From Ostreococcus lucimarinus CCE9901 (taxonomy: Eukaryota > Chlorophyta > Mamiellophyceae > Mamiellales > Bathycoccaceae), in the NCBI RefSeq assembly GCF_000092065.1, contig NC_009369.1, positions 62,001 to 126,000 on the forward strand: a DNA stretch of 64,000 nucleotides, read 5' to 3'. Position numbers and translations under genes: made by a program. The first letter of the stretch is position 1; every line of letters begins with the position of its first letter. The notes under the pieces are model-generated. The model was not told the DNA's origin. It was given only the letters and a program-made list of their open reading frames with translations, and made no database searches. Of the stretch, positions 46,408-55,411 are shown in pieces.

Positions 46408-48894
46408 ATGGCGGGAGAGGCGGCGGCGATCGACGTGACGACGCTGCTGTCGACGTGCGTCGACGCGGCGGGACGCGGGTGCGCGGAGATACGGCGAGTG
46501 CAAAAAGCGCGCGATGAAGCGGCGAGCGACGATGAGAGCGCGTTCGTGGTGACGAGAAAAGTGGCGAGCGATCCGCGGTCGGCGCTGACGGAGGCGGACG
46601 TGGCGGCGCAGAGCGCGATCGTGAGCGCGTTGAGGGCGCGGTGGCCGACGGTGAAAATCGTGGGCGAGGAGGACGAAAACGACGACGCGGCGCCGATGAG
46701 CCCGAAGCGAGGGGCGCCGCTACGCGAGGATTTGTGTGCGGCGATTGAAACGTGCGATGACGCGCGATTGCGGACGATGCGGGTGAAAAGCGAGGACGTG
46801 ACGGTGTTCATCGATCCCGTGGACGGGACGCGAGAATTCGTCGAGTCGCGTCTGCGCGCGGTGCAGTGCTTGATCGGAATCGCCGTGCGCGGACGCGCGG
46901 TGGCGGGTGCGATCGGGTTGCCGTTTCCTGATGGTGACGTCGCGTCGTCGGAGGCGTGCGTGGTGTACGGCGCGGTGGCGCCGGGGGCGAAGCGCGGCGC
47001 CGTGGGCGCGCACGGCGAGCGCGGCGCCGCTCTCGAGATACGATTCGACGCAGAGAACGCGCAGGTGCGCTCGGTGACGGGAGATTCCAAAAATGCGGCG
47101 TTAATCGCGGCGAAAGAGATTTTGCGAGAGACGGCGACGAAAAGCGGGGCGACGTACGCGCACGGCTCGATCGGCGGCGCCGGGAATAAATTGCTCGCCG
47201 TCGCGGAAGGTCGCGCCGAGTACGCTTTGATGCACTTCGGGACGTCGCTGTGGGACACGTGCGCACCCGAAGCGATCGTTCGCGCGTGCGGGGGGAAAGT
47301 GACGGATTTATACGGCGCGCCGCTGATGCATTACGAAGACTCGCCGGGGGGGTTGGTGAACCAACTCGGCGTCGTCGGTTCGTCCGCCGCGTGCGAAGGC
47401 GCGATTTCGCACGACGCCGTGTGCTCGGAGATGCGTGGAAACGAAGACTTGAAGAAGATGCTGAATCGCTTCACGGGTGGTGATAGCTCGCTCGCATTCG
47501 GCGGCGATGAAATTCAGGCGAGCGACGTCGCGCGGTGTTTGGGCGGCGGACCGTTGTCGGCGCGAGACGTCGGCGACCGCGTCGCGCGCGCCGTCGGCGC
47601 CGAAGGCGACGTCTCGCTTTCCGGATACTCCGCCCCCGAGCGCGACGCCGTGCGCGGTTTGATGAGCGATGCGTGTCGTATCTATTTCAAATGGTCCACA
47701 GACGACGACGGTCGTCTGCCCCGGTCGGCGTTCTACAAAAAAGTCGACATGGGCAATCTCGAATACATGCGCACCAAGCAAGTCACGCAACCGCTCAAAA
47801 TTGCGCGCGACAGTAAATCGTACGCCGTCGAGGCGTCGTTTCTCGCCTCGGACGCGTGTAAGGCGCTCGAAGAAGCGGGCATCGGCGTACCGATATGCTA
47901 CGCCGCCGACTTGCGACCGGTGCACGACGACCCGATCGAGAGCAAGTTTTCCCTCTTGCTCGAAGACTTTCACCCGAGCGACGGTTGGGAACAGGCGAAG
48001 ATGCTTCGACCGGATCAAGCCAAATGCGCGCTCAGAGCGCTCGCGCGCATGCACGCGTTCTTCCTTCCGGGAAGTCGCTTCCGAAAGTCATCGAAAGCCG
48101 CGAATGAGGATCTTCTCGCCACGGTTTGGAGCTCGGGCGGATATTGGCAACCGAACATGCAACCGGACGATCAGATGGACGTCGTGGCGAGCGCGTGGGA
48201 GCAGCATATGTCCAGCTTCGGCGCCGCGATTGAGGCCGAGCCGACGATCGACATCGCCGTGGCGCGAACCGTCGGTGCGAGATTACAGTCGCACGCGCGT
48301 CGAATAGGCGCGGAGACGCACCCGTTTTCGGGATGTCCGGGCGCCGACGACGCGTTGCGACACGGCGGCGAGAGACTGGCGGCGCTGCAAACCGTCATCC
48401 ACGGTGATCCGAAATCGGGTAACATTTTTGAGCGACGCGCGGGGGAGTCCGACGAATGGGAAATCGGTCTGATCGATTTCCAATGGACCGGGATCGGGCT
48501 CGGCGGTACGGATGTCGGGCATTTTATGTGCGCGTCCGTGGCGCCGGAGGGGCTGAGCGCCGACGGCGCCGCGGAAAACGCACTCGTCGACGTGTACTAC
48601 GACGCGTTTTGTGAAGCCGCGGCGGAATTCGGCGCGGTGTCGAGTAAAGAAAACGCTGGCGAAGAGTTGCTCACGCGAGAAGAGTTACAAGTGCAGTATG
48701 AAAACGGAGTATTGGATACGATGCGATGCGTGTTTGGCTACCAGTGGCTTCGCGTCAAGGCGTCGCCCGAGTCGCTCGCGAAGAACGCACAGTCCATAGG
48801 GCGCAACAGTTACAACAAGTCGCTCCCGAACGCGTTGTGGATGATTCGCACTGCGGATTTGTATCTCAAGGCGCGCGAAGCGAGAGCGCATTAA
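46408..48894 (+). CDS. Fusion: BPNT1/IMPase-like phosphatase + APH/CHK-like kinase
   Basis: 828 residues from the ATG at 46408. Residues about 5-320 match 3'(2'),5'-bisphosphate nucleotidase/inositol monophosphatase proteins: SALTEADVAAQSAI, KIVGEED, FIDPVDGTREF (Asp 136 and 139), and LWDTCAPEAIVRACGGKVTD, so all metal-binding acids are present. Residues about 415-810 match ecdysteroid-kinase/choline-kinase-like APH folds: KFSLLLEDFHPSD, QTVIHGDPKSGNIFE (HGD near 665-667 and Asn) and IGLIDFQWTGIGLGGTDVGH (Asp near 690). Both halves look catalytically complete. No stop or frame break separates them. The substrate of either half is unknown. Confidence 0.88.
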   Translation: MAGEAAAIDVTTLLSTCVDAAGRGCAEIRRVQKARDEAASDDESAFVVTRKVASDPRSALTEADVAAQSAIVSALRARWPTVKIVGEEDENDDAAPMSPKRGAPLREDLCAAIETCDDARLRTMRVKSEDVTVFIDPVDGTREFVESRLRAVQCLIGIAVRGRAVAGAIGLPFPDGDVASSEACVVYGAVAPGAKRGAVGAHGERGAALEIRFDAENAQVRSVTGDSKNAALIAAKEILRETATKSGATYAHGSIGGAGNKLLAVAEGRAEYALMHFGTSLWDTCAPEAIVRACGGKVTDLYGAPLMHYEDSPGGLVNQLGVVGSSAACEGAISHDAVCSEMRGNEDLKKMLNRFTGGDSSLAFGGDEIQASDVARCLGGGPLSARDVGDRVARAVGAEGDVSLSGYSAPERDAVRGLMSDACRIYFKWSTDDDGRLPRSAFYKKVDMGNLEYMRTKQVTQPLKIARDSKSYAVEASFLASDACKALEEAGIGVPICYAADLRPVHDDPIESKFSLLLEDFHPSDGWEQAKMLRPDQAKCALRALARMHAFFLPGSRFRKSSKAANEDLLATVWSSGGYWQPNMQPDDQMDVVASAWEQHMSSFGAAIEAEPTIDIAVARTVGARLQSHARRIGAETHPFSGCPGADDALRHGGERLAALQTVIHGDPKSGNIFERRAGESDEWEIGLIDFQWTGIGLGGTDVGHFMCASVAPEGLSADGAAENALVDVYYDAFCEAAAEFGAVSSKENAGEELLTREELQVQYENGVLDTMRCVFGYQWLRVKASPESLAKNAQSIGRNSYNKSLPNALWMIRTADLYLKAREARAH

Positions 48895-48927
48895 ATGATT
48901 TGTTGAGTAAGATATGAGTTGAAATTT

Positions 48928-50388
48928 TCACGCGCACACGCTCTTCTTCGATCGAAGCTCGACGGTGTATTTGTCTGGAATCGCGTCGCGCTCCATTTCT
49001 TTGACTTTACGCTCGCGAATTTGTTCAAGTAAAACGTGCGTTTGTCTTTCGCGCCGGCGCGCCTCTTCAGCCTCTTCAGCCGCGCGCGCCTCCGCCCGTC
49101 GTTTCGCCTCTTCGTTGGATTGCATTTGATGGATTAAATCGCGCTTGTGCGCCGCCGCTGCCTCGCGCCGCGCCTCCTCTCTCTGCCGCTCCGCCAGCAG
49201 CTGCGCCTCGTACTCTCGTTTCAAACGTTCGGCGTTTTCTTTTTCGTTCTCCTTCTCGATGCGCTGCAATCGCACCTTTTCTTCGTGCTGCGCCACGCGA
49301 GCGGCGGCTAAATCTTCAAGCATTTGGCGTCGCTTGGCGCGTTCGGCGCGTTCCTTCTCGCGCGTCTGTCTGTCGTACTCATCTTGCAGCTTTTGAGCGC
49401 GAATAAAGTCTTGCTCGGCGCGACCATCGATGTACTTTTCTTGCATCGAACGAAGACGCGCGGTCTCGAGTTCGCGCGCTCGGCGCTGCGCTTCCTCCTC
49501 GGCGGCTTTGGCGGCGTCGCGCTCGGCTTTCAATCGCAAGTACTCCATCACGCGTTCATCTTCCGCGCGTTCGGCGCGCTCGGCCTCGGCTTTGCGCTTG
49601 ATTTGTTCTTCGTTTTCAGCGTTTATCTCGTCCAGAAGTTTCAGCGCGGCCACGCGCTTGCGCTGCTTGTCCGCGGCGTCCTCTTCGAAGGCGCGCTCGA
49701 TGTCTTCGACGCGCTTGCGAGATTCCCGCTCGCGGCGTTCCTGCTCCATCGCGCGCGCGCGCTCGCGCTCCGCGATTTGCTCGCGCAGCGTATCTGCGCC
49801 GAGTTTCATCTCGAACCTACGCTCGCGTTCGCGACGTTCCATGCGCGCGATCGCGGCGACGCGATCGCGCTCCATCTCCTCGTCCAACCGTCGCCGCTCC
49901 GCCTCGGCGGCGATTCGCAGCGCGCGCTTCTCCTCCACCTGCGCGTCTCGCGACGTCATAACCTTGCCGTACAAAACCATAGAATTCATCTCGCGCACGT
50001 CCGCGAGATCATTCTCGAGCTCAGCCGCCGCGCGCGCTCGAGTCTCCCCATCCGTCTCCTCTCGCACGGTGCGCCTCGGCGCCGCCGCGTCGCCCTCCCG
50101 CGCGTCCTCCGCGCCCCGATTCGTCTCCGCCTTCCCTCGCGCGCGCGCAGCGTCCGCCGCGCGCATGCGCTCGCGCCGCGCGCGCTCGCGCGCCGCCGCC
50201 TCCGTCCCACCGTCGCCCGCGCCCGCGTCCGCGTCCGCGTCCGCGTCCGCGCGCGTCGCTTCGTCTCGCTCCTCCCCGCCGTCGTCCCACCGCCCGCGCG
50301 CGCGTCGCGCCATCGCGCGCGCCTCCTCGCGCGTCACGCGCGAAAACCCACCGCGCGCGCCCGCCGCCGCGCGGTGGGTCGTCGCCAT
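48928..50388 (-). CDS. CFAP45-like coiled-coil protein
   Basis: 486 residues, almost entirely a charged coiled coil. The alignment pattern to CFAP45 (CCDC19) is visible in LEMARLRSMQEKYIDGRAEQ-type order (here LRSMQEKYIDGRAEQDFIRA), RQMLEDLAAARVAQHEEKV, and the C-terminal IPDKYTVELRSKKS. CFAP45 is a microtubule inner protein of motile cilia that binds AMP. The N-terminal 80 residues are disordered with a short (Asp-Ala)n tract from a CGCGTC hexamer repeat at 50220-50250. Other coiled-coil families share Glu/Arg-rich sequence, but the C-terminal motif supports CFAP45. It is convergent with the fusion gene (33 bp). Confidence 0.78.
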   Translation of the reverse strand: MATTHRAAAGARGGFSRVTREEARAMARRARGRWDDGGEERDEATRADADADADAGAGDGGTEAAARERARRERMRAADAARARGKAETNRGAEDAREGDAAAPRRTVREETDGETRARAAAELENDLADVREMNSMVLYGKVMTSRDAQVEEKRALRIAAEAERRRLDEEMERDRVAAIARMERRERERRFEMKLGADTLREQIAERERARAMEQERRERESRKRVEDIERAFEEDAADKQRKRVAALKLLDEINAENEEQIKRKAEAERAERAEDERVMEYLRLKAERDAAKAAEEEAQRRARELETARLRSMQEKYIDGRAEQDFIRAQKLQDEYDRQTREKERAERAKRRQMLEDLAAARVAQHEEKVRLQRIEKENEKENAERLKREYEAQLLAERQREEARREAAAAHKRDLIHQMQSNEEAKRRAEARAAEEAEEARRRERQTHVLLEQIRERKVKEMERDAIPDKYTVELRSKKSVCA

Positions 50389-50678
50389 CGTCGCGCGCCG
50401 GTCTCTCGCGTCGACGCGTCGACGCGTCGATTCGTCGATTCGCGTCGCTATTTTTAGCCGCGACGCGTCCGGTCGCCCCGCGCCCTCGCCGACGACGATC
50501 GCGCCCGAACGCGTCGCGCGATCGCGCGCGGCGGTATTATTTAACGCGCGCGTTTCGTTCGCGCGTCGTTCACGCGTCGTTTTCGCGTCGTTTCGGCGTC
50601 GTTTTCGCGTCGTTTTAAATCTTCAAGTCTCGAGACGCTCGAGCGAAACGATCGATTTTCGCGTCTGTGCGCGACGTT

Positions 50679-50709
<31 letters not shown>

Positions 50710-50717
50710 TCGTCGCG
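50389..50717. promoter_or_regulatory. Divergent region of CFAP45-like gene and DGAT2, with short repeats
   Basis: 329 bp. Five imperfect copies of GCGTCGTT at about 11-bp spacing occupy 50561-50616, and a run of GCGTC pentamers lies just before the DGAT2 start (about 50679-50710). TATTATTTAA at 50534-50543 is the only AT-rich, TATA-like sequence. Both promoters should be here; no gene is present. Confidence 0.5.
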
Positions 50718-51767
50718 ATGGCGCGCGCGATACCGTCCGCGATGACGCGCGTCGACGCCGCGCCGTCGGCGAGCGCGTCGGCGCGCGCGTCGTCGGCGAC
50801 GCGCCGACACGCGCTCATGTTCGCGTGGCTCGGATTGATTCACGTCGACGTCGCGGTGACGGCGCTGGCGGTGTGGACGCTGCCGAGCGCGATGGCGGTG
50901 ACGGCGCTCGCGACGCTGGTCGCGGCGGCGGCGATCCCGCGGACGGTGGCGACGCCGAGGTGGGGCGCGCGGTTGGCGCGCGCGGTGACGAGGACGGCGA
51001 CGGCGTACTTTCCGACGCGATTGGAATTCGAAGACGAGGAGGCGTATCTGCGAGCGGTGAGGAACGAAGAGGCGTGCGTGATAGGACTGGAACCGCACGG
51101 GGTGCTGCCGCTGAGCGTGATATCGTTCGCGGAGTATTTTATGCACGATGAGGAGGGGGCGCGGCGACGAGGATTGACGCCGGCGGCGAGACGAGGCGCG
51201 CGGGCGCTGGCGAGCGCGGCGATATTTAAAGTCCCGCTCGTGAAACATCTGTGGACGTGGTTGGGGTTGGATCCGATCTCGAAGGCGTGCATGCTGAGGA
51301 TGCTGCGAGCGGGGAAGACGGCGGTGATCATTCCCGGCGGCGTCGCCGAGTGCATGGCGATGGAACGCGGCGTGGAGACGTTGTATTTGCGCAAGCGATA
51401 CGGATTCGTGAAGATCGCCATCGTGACCGGAGCGAAACTGATTCCCGCGTACACGTTCGGACAAAGTCGGACGTACGGGTACTGGCGGCTCGGGCCGCCG
51501 ATCGTGCCGAAATTCGTGGCGGATTGGATCGGGAAGACGTTTTCGTTCGCGCCGATTATTTTCTGGGGGAAATTTTGCACGCCCATCCCGTACGCGACGG
51601 CGCTCAACACGGTCGTGGGCAAACCGATCGAGGTTGAAAAAAACCCAGATCCGAGCAAGGAAGAGGTTCAGGCGAAATTGGACGAGTTTATCGACGCCAT
51701 GCGTTCGCTGTACGACAGTCACAAGGCGAGATTCGGTTACGAAGACGTTCGACTCGTGATTTGTTAG
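50718..51767 (+). CDS. DGAT2: Type 2 diacylglycerol O-acyltransferase
   Basis: 349 residues from the ATG at 50718; an upstream frame begins with GTG. DGAT2 transfers an acyl group to diacylglycerol to form triacylglycerol at the ER. Two hydrophobic segments near residues 33-75 are the usual hairpin. The plant-type EPHG motif (GLEPHGVLPLS) is at 125-128. PGGVAECMAMERG and the RKRYGFVKIAIVTGAKLIPA region, including the lipid-binding motif, are intact, as is IFWGKFCTPIPYATAL. The end, DAMRSLYDSHKARFGY, is the usual C-terminal helix. Algae have several DGAT2 paralogues; the subtype is not decided here. Confidence 0.95.
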   Translation: MARAIPSAMTRVDAAPSASASARASSATRRHALMFAWLGLIHVDVAVTALAVWTLPSAMAVTALATLVAAAAIPRTVATPRWGARLARAVTRTATAYFPTRLEFEDEEAYLRAVRNEEACVIGLEPHGVLPLSVISFAEYFMHDEEGARRRGLTPAARRGARALASAAIFKVPLVKHLWTWLGLDPISKACMLRMLRAGKTAVIIPGGVAECMAMERGVETLYLRKRYGFVKIAIVTGAKLIPAYTFGQSRTYGYWRLGPPIVPKFVADWIGKTFSFAPIIFWGKFCTPIPYATALNTVVGKPIEVEKNPDPSKEEVQAKLDEFIDAMRSLYDSHKARFGYEDVRLVIC

Positions 51768-51878
51768 GATTTGTTAGACACATCGAGCGGCCGCGCGATG
51801 TTAAATATAACGTTACAACGACGACAACGACGACAAACGCGGTCCGACGCGGCGCGCTATCGCCGCCTCAAACGCGCG

Positions 51879-52523
51879 CTATCGCACCGAACCAACCCGT
51901 TGCGTGAACAAAAAGTCCGGATACACCTTAGTCAGTCGCTCCAAGCTCGGCATCGTCATGTTCGCGATGATCTTCTCATTCTTCTCCACCAACGTCTTAA
52001 ACTCCTTCATGGAAATCACCCCATCCTTCGTCAAATCGCAATCCTCGAACGTTTTGTTCAGCACCGCCTCCATCATCTCCTTCGTCAGCGTCATCGCCTT
52101 CGACTGTCGCAGCACCGCCTCCAACATCTCTCGCACGTCCTCCCTTTCGATCGCGCCCGTCCCGCGCAAGTCATACACCCTAAATGCAAACTCCGTCTTC
52201 TCGTTTCGCGTCGCTTGCGGATGAAACACGCTCAAGCCTTTCACAAATTCCTCAAACGTCAACTGTCCGTCCCGCGCGCTGTCAAAGCACGCGAAGATTC
52301 GTTCGCTAAACAAATCTCTCGTCTTCCCTCCGTTCACTTCGCGGCCGAAGAGCGCGAGTTGGAACTCATCCGCGTCGATCGCGCCGTCGGCGTCGTGCGA
52401 GCGGCTCACCTTGGAGAAGACATCGCGCAAGACTCGAATTTGTCCCGGTCGAAAGTGTGTCTGGTCGGCGAGGCGTTGGCGCTCGCGCTCCTCGTCCACG
52501 GGACCGGAGGCGACGCAGCCCAT
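51879..52523 (-). CDS. Calcineurin B-like (CBL) calcium sensor
   Basis: 214 residues. It starts MGCVASG, the N-myristoylation signal with a Cys at position 3 for S-acylation, so it should attach to membranes. EF-hand regions include DADGAIDADEFQLALF, DSARDGQLTFEEFVKGLSVF, DLRGTGAIEREDVREML and DLTKDGVISMKEFKTLV. The segments LFSERIFACFD, SVFHPQATRNEKTEFAFRVY and FPSF/VYPDFLF are those of plant CBLs. CBLs bind CIPK kinases and control ion transporters; a CIPK is not in this window. The spacing of the four EF hands is normal. It is convergent with DGAT2 (111 bp). Confidence 0.93.
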   Translation of the reverse strand: MGCVASGPVDEERERQRLADQTHFRPGQIRVLRDVFSKVSRSHDADGAIDADEFQLALFGREVNGGKTRDLFSERIFACFDSARDGQLTFEEFVKGLSVFHPQATRNEKTEFAFRVYDLRGTGAIEREDVREMLEAVLRQSKAMTLTKEMMEAVLNKTFEDCDLTKDGVISMKEFKTLVEKNEKIIANMTMPSLERLTKVYPDFLFTQRVGSVR

Positions 52524-52651
52524 GCGCGCGGGTGACGCGACGTTCGTCGCGCCGATTCGATGCGCGGTCGGACGAGGCGCGCGGCGCGGCGCGGCGCGGA
52601 GTGAGGCGAGCCCCTGCGGCGGTTTGGAATTGGTTTCGCGGCCAACAAGAG

Positions 52652-54085
52652 CTAAAGGAAATCGAACAATCGCAAAATGGCGTCGAAGACGCCGACGGCG
52701 ACTTTTTCATCCATCACGGCGTCGACATCGATGGCGACTTCGTCAGCCATGAGGGCGGTTTCCGCGATTTTCTGAAACGCGTATTGCGCGGCGATTAACG
52801 CCGCGATGGCGGCGGTTTTCGCGTTGACGGCGTTGGGAGAGCTAATGTCGGAATCTTCGCGTTGACACGCGTTCATGGTGTTCACGTGCTCGCCCTCGTC
52901 GTCGCGAATGTTGCTAAAGACGTCGAACAGCGATCTGATTTGCGGACGTCTCAAGCGCACCTCTCTCGCGGTTTGGAACTCGTCGAAAAGGTACAAATCG
53001 GCGGCTTCGTAATATTCGACGGCGATTCTCGGCGCGGGCATGCTCTTCAGGAGCTCGGCGTTTTGATCGACGAATTGCCCGTACGTGTCCACGGCGTGTC
53101 CCTCGATGAGCTCTGAGAAGTTATACGCCAACGCCGGAGATATGAGCCACAGCGCGACGAGCACGAAGTAATACACGATGGCGGCGTGCTGGCCCAAAAA
53201 ACGATCCCGCCAACACGCGTCGCCGCCGAGCGACTCCATGACGAGCAGATGATGATACTCGTTCCATTCCTCCGCGAAGTGCACTTTACGAAGCTCCGAG
53301 CTTCGTCGCCACCATCCCAAGATTTCATAAAACGTCAGCATGGACGTGTAACTAAAGTACGGCATCCTCGCGACGGTTTCAAGAAACCAAAACCGTTGCA
53401 CCGGCTGCGTCTCGTCGAACAATTTATCCAACATCACGCACAGCGCCACGTACGGCACCTTCAGTATCCAAGGCGCCGAAATCTCCGGCCTCGCTCGCTC
53501 CCGCGCCCAAATCGCGTCCGCGTCCAATCGCAGCGCGTCCATCTTCGCCCGCAACTCGGCCGGCATCGCGTCTCGCGCCTTCTCCGTCTCTGGCGTATTC
53601 GCGTCGAAATACGCCATCATCTCTCTGAGCTCGCGCGCGAAGTTCTCGGTGCCGCTCTGCAAAAACCCTCGCGGCACACCGTGTCGTTCGATGTCGATGT
53701 AGCACCCTCGCAAGCTCGCGATGTAGCCGTACGAACACGAAAACTCGACGTCGTCGTCGTCGTCTCGCGACGCCTCCCTCGCGAGCGTCGCCGCCGCGTA
53801 CGCCAGCTCCGCTTTCGCCAGCGCCGCCTTCGCCGCGTCGCGAGACGCCCGCAGGGCGTCGACGTCGGTGTTTCGCGCGATCGCGGCCCTCGTTTCGCGC
53901 GTCGTCGCGCTCGCGAAGGCGTCGGCGACGTCTTCCGGGACGTCGGCACCGTCCTCGACGCCGTCGCGCGTCGCGCGCGCGCGACGCCGCGCGCGCGACG
54001 TCGCGAGACGCCGACCGCGCCTCGGTCCGTTCGCGCGCGCGACGACGCGCGCGCGCGACGGCGCGACGGCGCGCGGCGTCGTCAT
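52652..54085 (-). CDS. PTOX: Plastid terminal oxidase (PTOX)
   Basis: 477 residues from the ATG at 54085. PTOX oxidises plastoquinol and reduces O2 to water, supporting carotenoid desaturation and protecting from over-reduction. A transit peptide covers about 1-60. The di-iron ligands are visible: FWFLETVARMPYFSY (Glu), EEWNEYHHLLVMESLGGD (Glu and His), EGHAVDTY (Glu), and NIRDDEGEHVNTMNACQ (Glu and His). The YEAADLYLFDEFQ segment and the insert before the last ligand pair are PTOX-specific, distinguishing it from mitochondrial AOX. The start codon is only 29 bp from that of the divergent methyltransferase. Confidence 0.95.
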   Translation of the reverse strand: MTTPRAVAPSRARVVARANGPRRGRRLATSRARRRARATRDGVEDGADVPEDVADAFASATTRETRAAIARNTDVDALRASRDAAKAALAKAELAYAAATLAREASRDDDDDVEFSCSYGYIASLRGCYIDIERHGVPRGFLQSGTENFARELREMMAYFDANTPETEKARDAMPAELRAKMDALRLDADAIWARERARPEISAPWILKVPYVALCVMLDKLFDETQPVQRFWFLETVARMPYFSYTSMLTFYEILGWWRRSSELRKVHFAEEWNEYHHLLVMESLGGDACWRDRFLGQHAAIVYYFVLVALWLISPALAYNFSELIEGHAVDTYGQFVDQNAELLKSMPAPRIAVEYYEAADLYLFDEFQTAREVRLRRPQIRSLFDVFSNIRDDEGEHVNTMNACQREDSDISSPNAVNAKTAAIAALIAAQYAFQKIAETALMADEVAIDVDAVMDEKVAVGVFDAILRLFDFL

Positions 54086-54114
54086 GACGCCGACCGCCGA
54101 CGACGCGCCAAACA
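54086..54114. promoter_or_regulatory. 29-bp spacer between PTOX and RlmA-type gene starts
   Basis: The two opposing ATG codons are only 29 bp apart. At least one transcript must begin inside the other gene's coding sequence, so 5' ends are likely to overlap in antisense or the annotated starts are slightly upstream of the true ones. The spacer has no recognisable promoter element. Confidence 0.6.
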
Positions 54115-55305
54115 ATGACGCGATGTTCGACGGCTCGCCTCGCGACGCCGAGCCCGCGCGCGCGCGCGCGCGACGCGCGCGCTCGAGCGGTTCGCGACGA
54201 CGCCCCCGCGCGCTGGCGATGTCCGGCGTGCCTTCGACGGGGCGCGCGGGAGCGGTTGCGGTCGGAGCGGGACGCCAACTGTATCGACGGCGGCGATGAA
54301 AAACGCGCCGCGGCGACGTATCGCTGCGCGAACGGACACGCGCTCGACGCGAGCGCGTCTGGGTACGTGAATTTGTTCGTCGGGAAGCGCGCGCGAGGGG
54401 ACTCGAGGGCGCAGCTGCGCGCGAGACGGCGATTTTTGGTCGAGGGCGGGCACTTCGGCGCGCTGAGCGAGGCGGTGGCGGACGCGGTGTTGGGACGCGC
54501 GGCGGACGCGCGCGATGGGGACGCGGAATTAGGGTTAGCGGTAGAATTAAGGTCTGGAGGCGATGCGGCGTCGACGACGGCGACGTCGCCACGAGCGAGA
54601 CGCATGGCGCGGAAGCGGGAAGCGAGGAGCGAAGCGCGCGCGGCGAATCCGAACGCGGCGAACCCGAACGCGGCGTCGGCGAAGGTGAAGGCGAAACCGC
54701 TCCGAGTGGTCGATTTCGGGTGCGGTGAGGGCTATTATTCATCCGTCGTGCTCGAGCGCGCGAGAGCGCGGGATGACGTCGAGTTGGAACTCGCGGCGTT
54801 GGACGCTTCGAAGGACGCCGCCGATTTGTGCGCGGCGGCCATCGGCCGATTCGCGCGCGTCGCCGTCGCTGACGCGACGCGCGATTTGCCCCTGGACGAT
54901 GATAGCGTAGACGTCGCCATGAGTGTATTCGCACCGCGTTCACCGACGGAGCTCGCGAGGGTACTAAGGAAAGGCGGTCGAGCCGTCGTCGCGAGTCCGG
55001 ACGACGATCACATGGTCGAGCTTCGCGACGCGTTCCGGGACGACGACAAAATCACCGTCCTCGGCGTCGAGCCGAACAAGTCCACTCGCGTTGATGAAGC
55101 TTTTCTTGCCGCCGGGTTCGACGTCGTGTTCCGACGCGCGATTCGCGACGTGGTTCCGCTTCCCGCCGACGCCGTAGCCGATCTCGTCTTCATGGGTCCG
55201 AGTGGCTTTCACAACCCAGAATCAGCTATTCGCGACGCAGTCGGCGATGCCCCGCGTGTCGTGACGATATCGTTTAACGTTGTCGTGTACGCTTTGCTTC
55301 GGTGA
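54115..55305 (+). CDS. RlmA-type 23S rRNA guanine-N1 methyltransferase
   Basis: 396 residues. An N-terminal zinc site (WRCPACLRRG ... YRCANGHALD) and ASGYVNLFVGKRARGDS with QLRARRRFLVEGGHF follow bacterial RlmA (RrmA), which methylates a G in helix 35 of 23S rRNA. The SAM domain has VVDFGCGEGYYSSVV, LAALDASKDAADL, DLPLDDDSVDVAMSVFAPRSPTEL and RVLRKGGRAVVASPD. A low-complexity insert (about 130-190, including AANPNAANPNAAS) separates the zinc site from the SAM fold. The bacterial type suggests organellar rRNA as substrate. The basic N-terminus could be a transit peptide. Confidence 0.88.
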   Translation: MTRCSTARLATPSPRARARDARARAVRDDAPARWRCPACLRRGARERLRSERDANCIDGGDEKRAAATYRCANGHALDASASGYVNLFVGKRARGDSRAQLRARRRFLVEGGHFGALSEAVADAVLGRAADARDGDAELGLAVELRSGGDAASTTATSPRARRMARKREARSEARAANPNAANPNAASAKVKAKPLRVVDFGCGEGYYSSVVLERARARDDVELELAALDASKDAADLCAAAIGRFARVAVADATRDLPLDDDSVDVAMSVFAPRSPTELARVLRKGGRAVVASPDDDHMVELRDAFRDDDKITVLGVEPNKSTRVDEAFLAAGFDVVFRRAIRDVVPLPADAVADLVFMGPSGFHNPESAIRDAVGDAPRVVTISFNVVVYALLR

Positions 55306-55411
55306 TGCTGTGCCCATAGACTCCCGTATCGTCGTGTTGTTTGTCAATCAAGCAATCAATTGTGTGCTCGCGCTACAATATCTAGTTAAAAATTCAAAGA
55401 ATGGAACTGGT

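Noticed and set aside
54527-54541. Telomere-like word ATTAGGGTTAG
   Set aside because: A single copy inside the coding sequence of the RlmA-type gene; no tandem array, so not an interstitial telomere.
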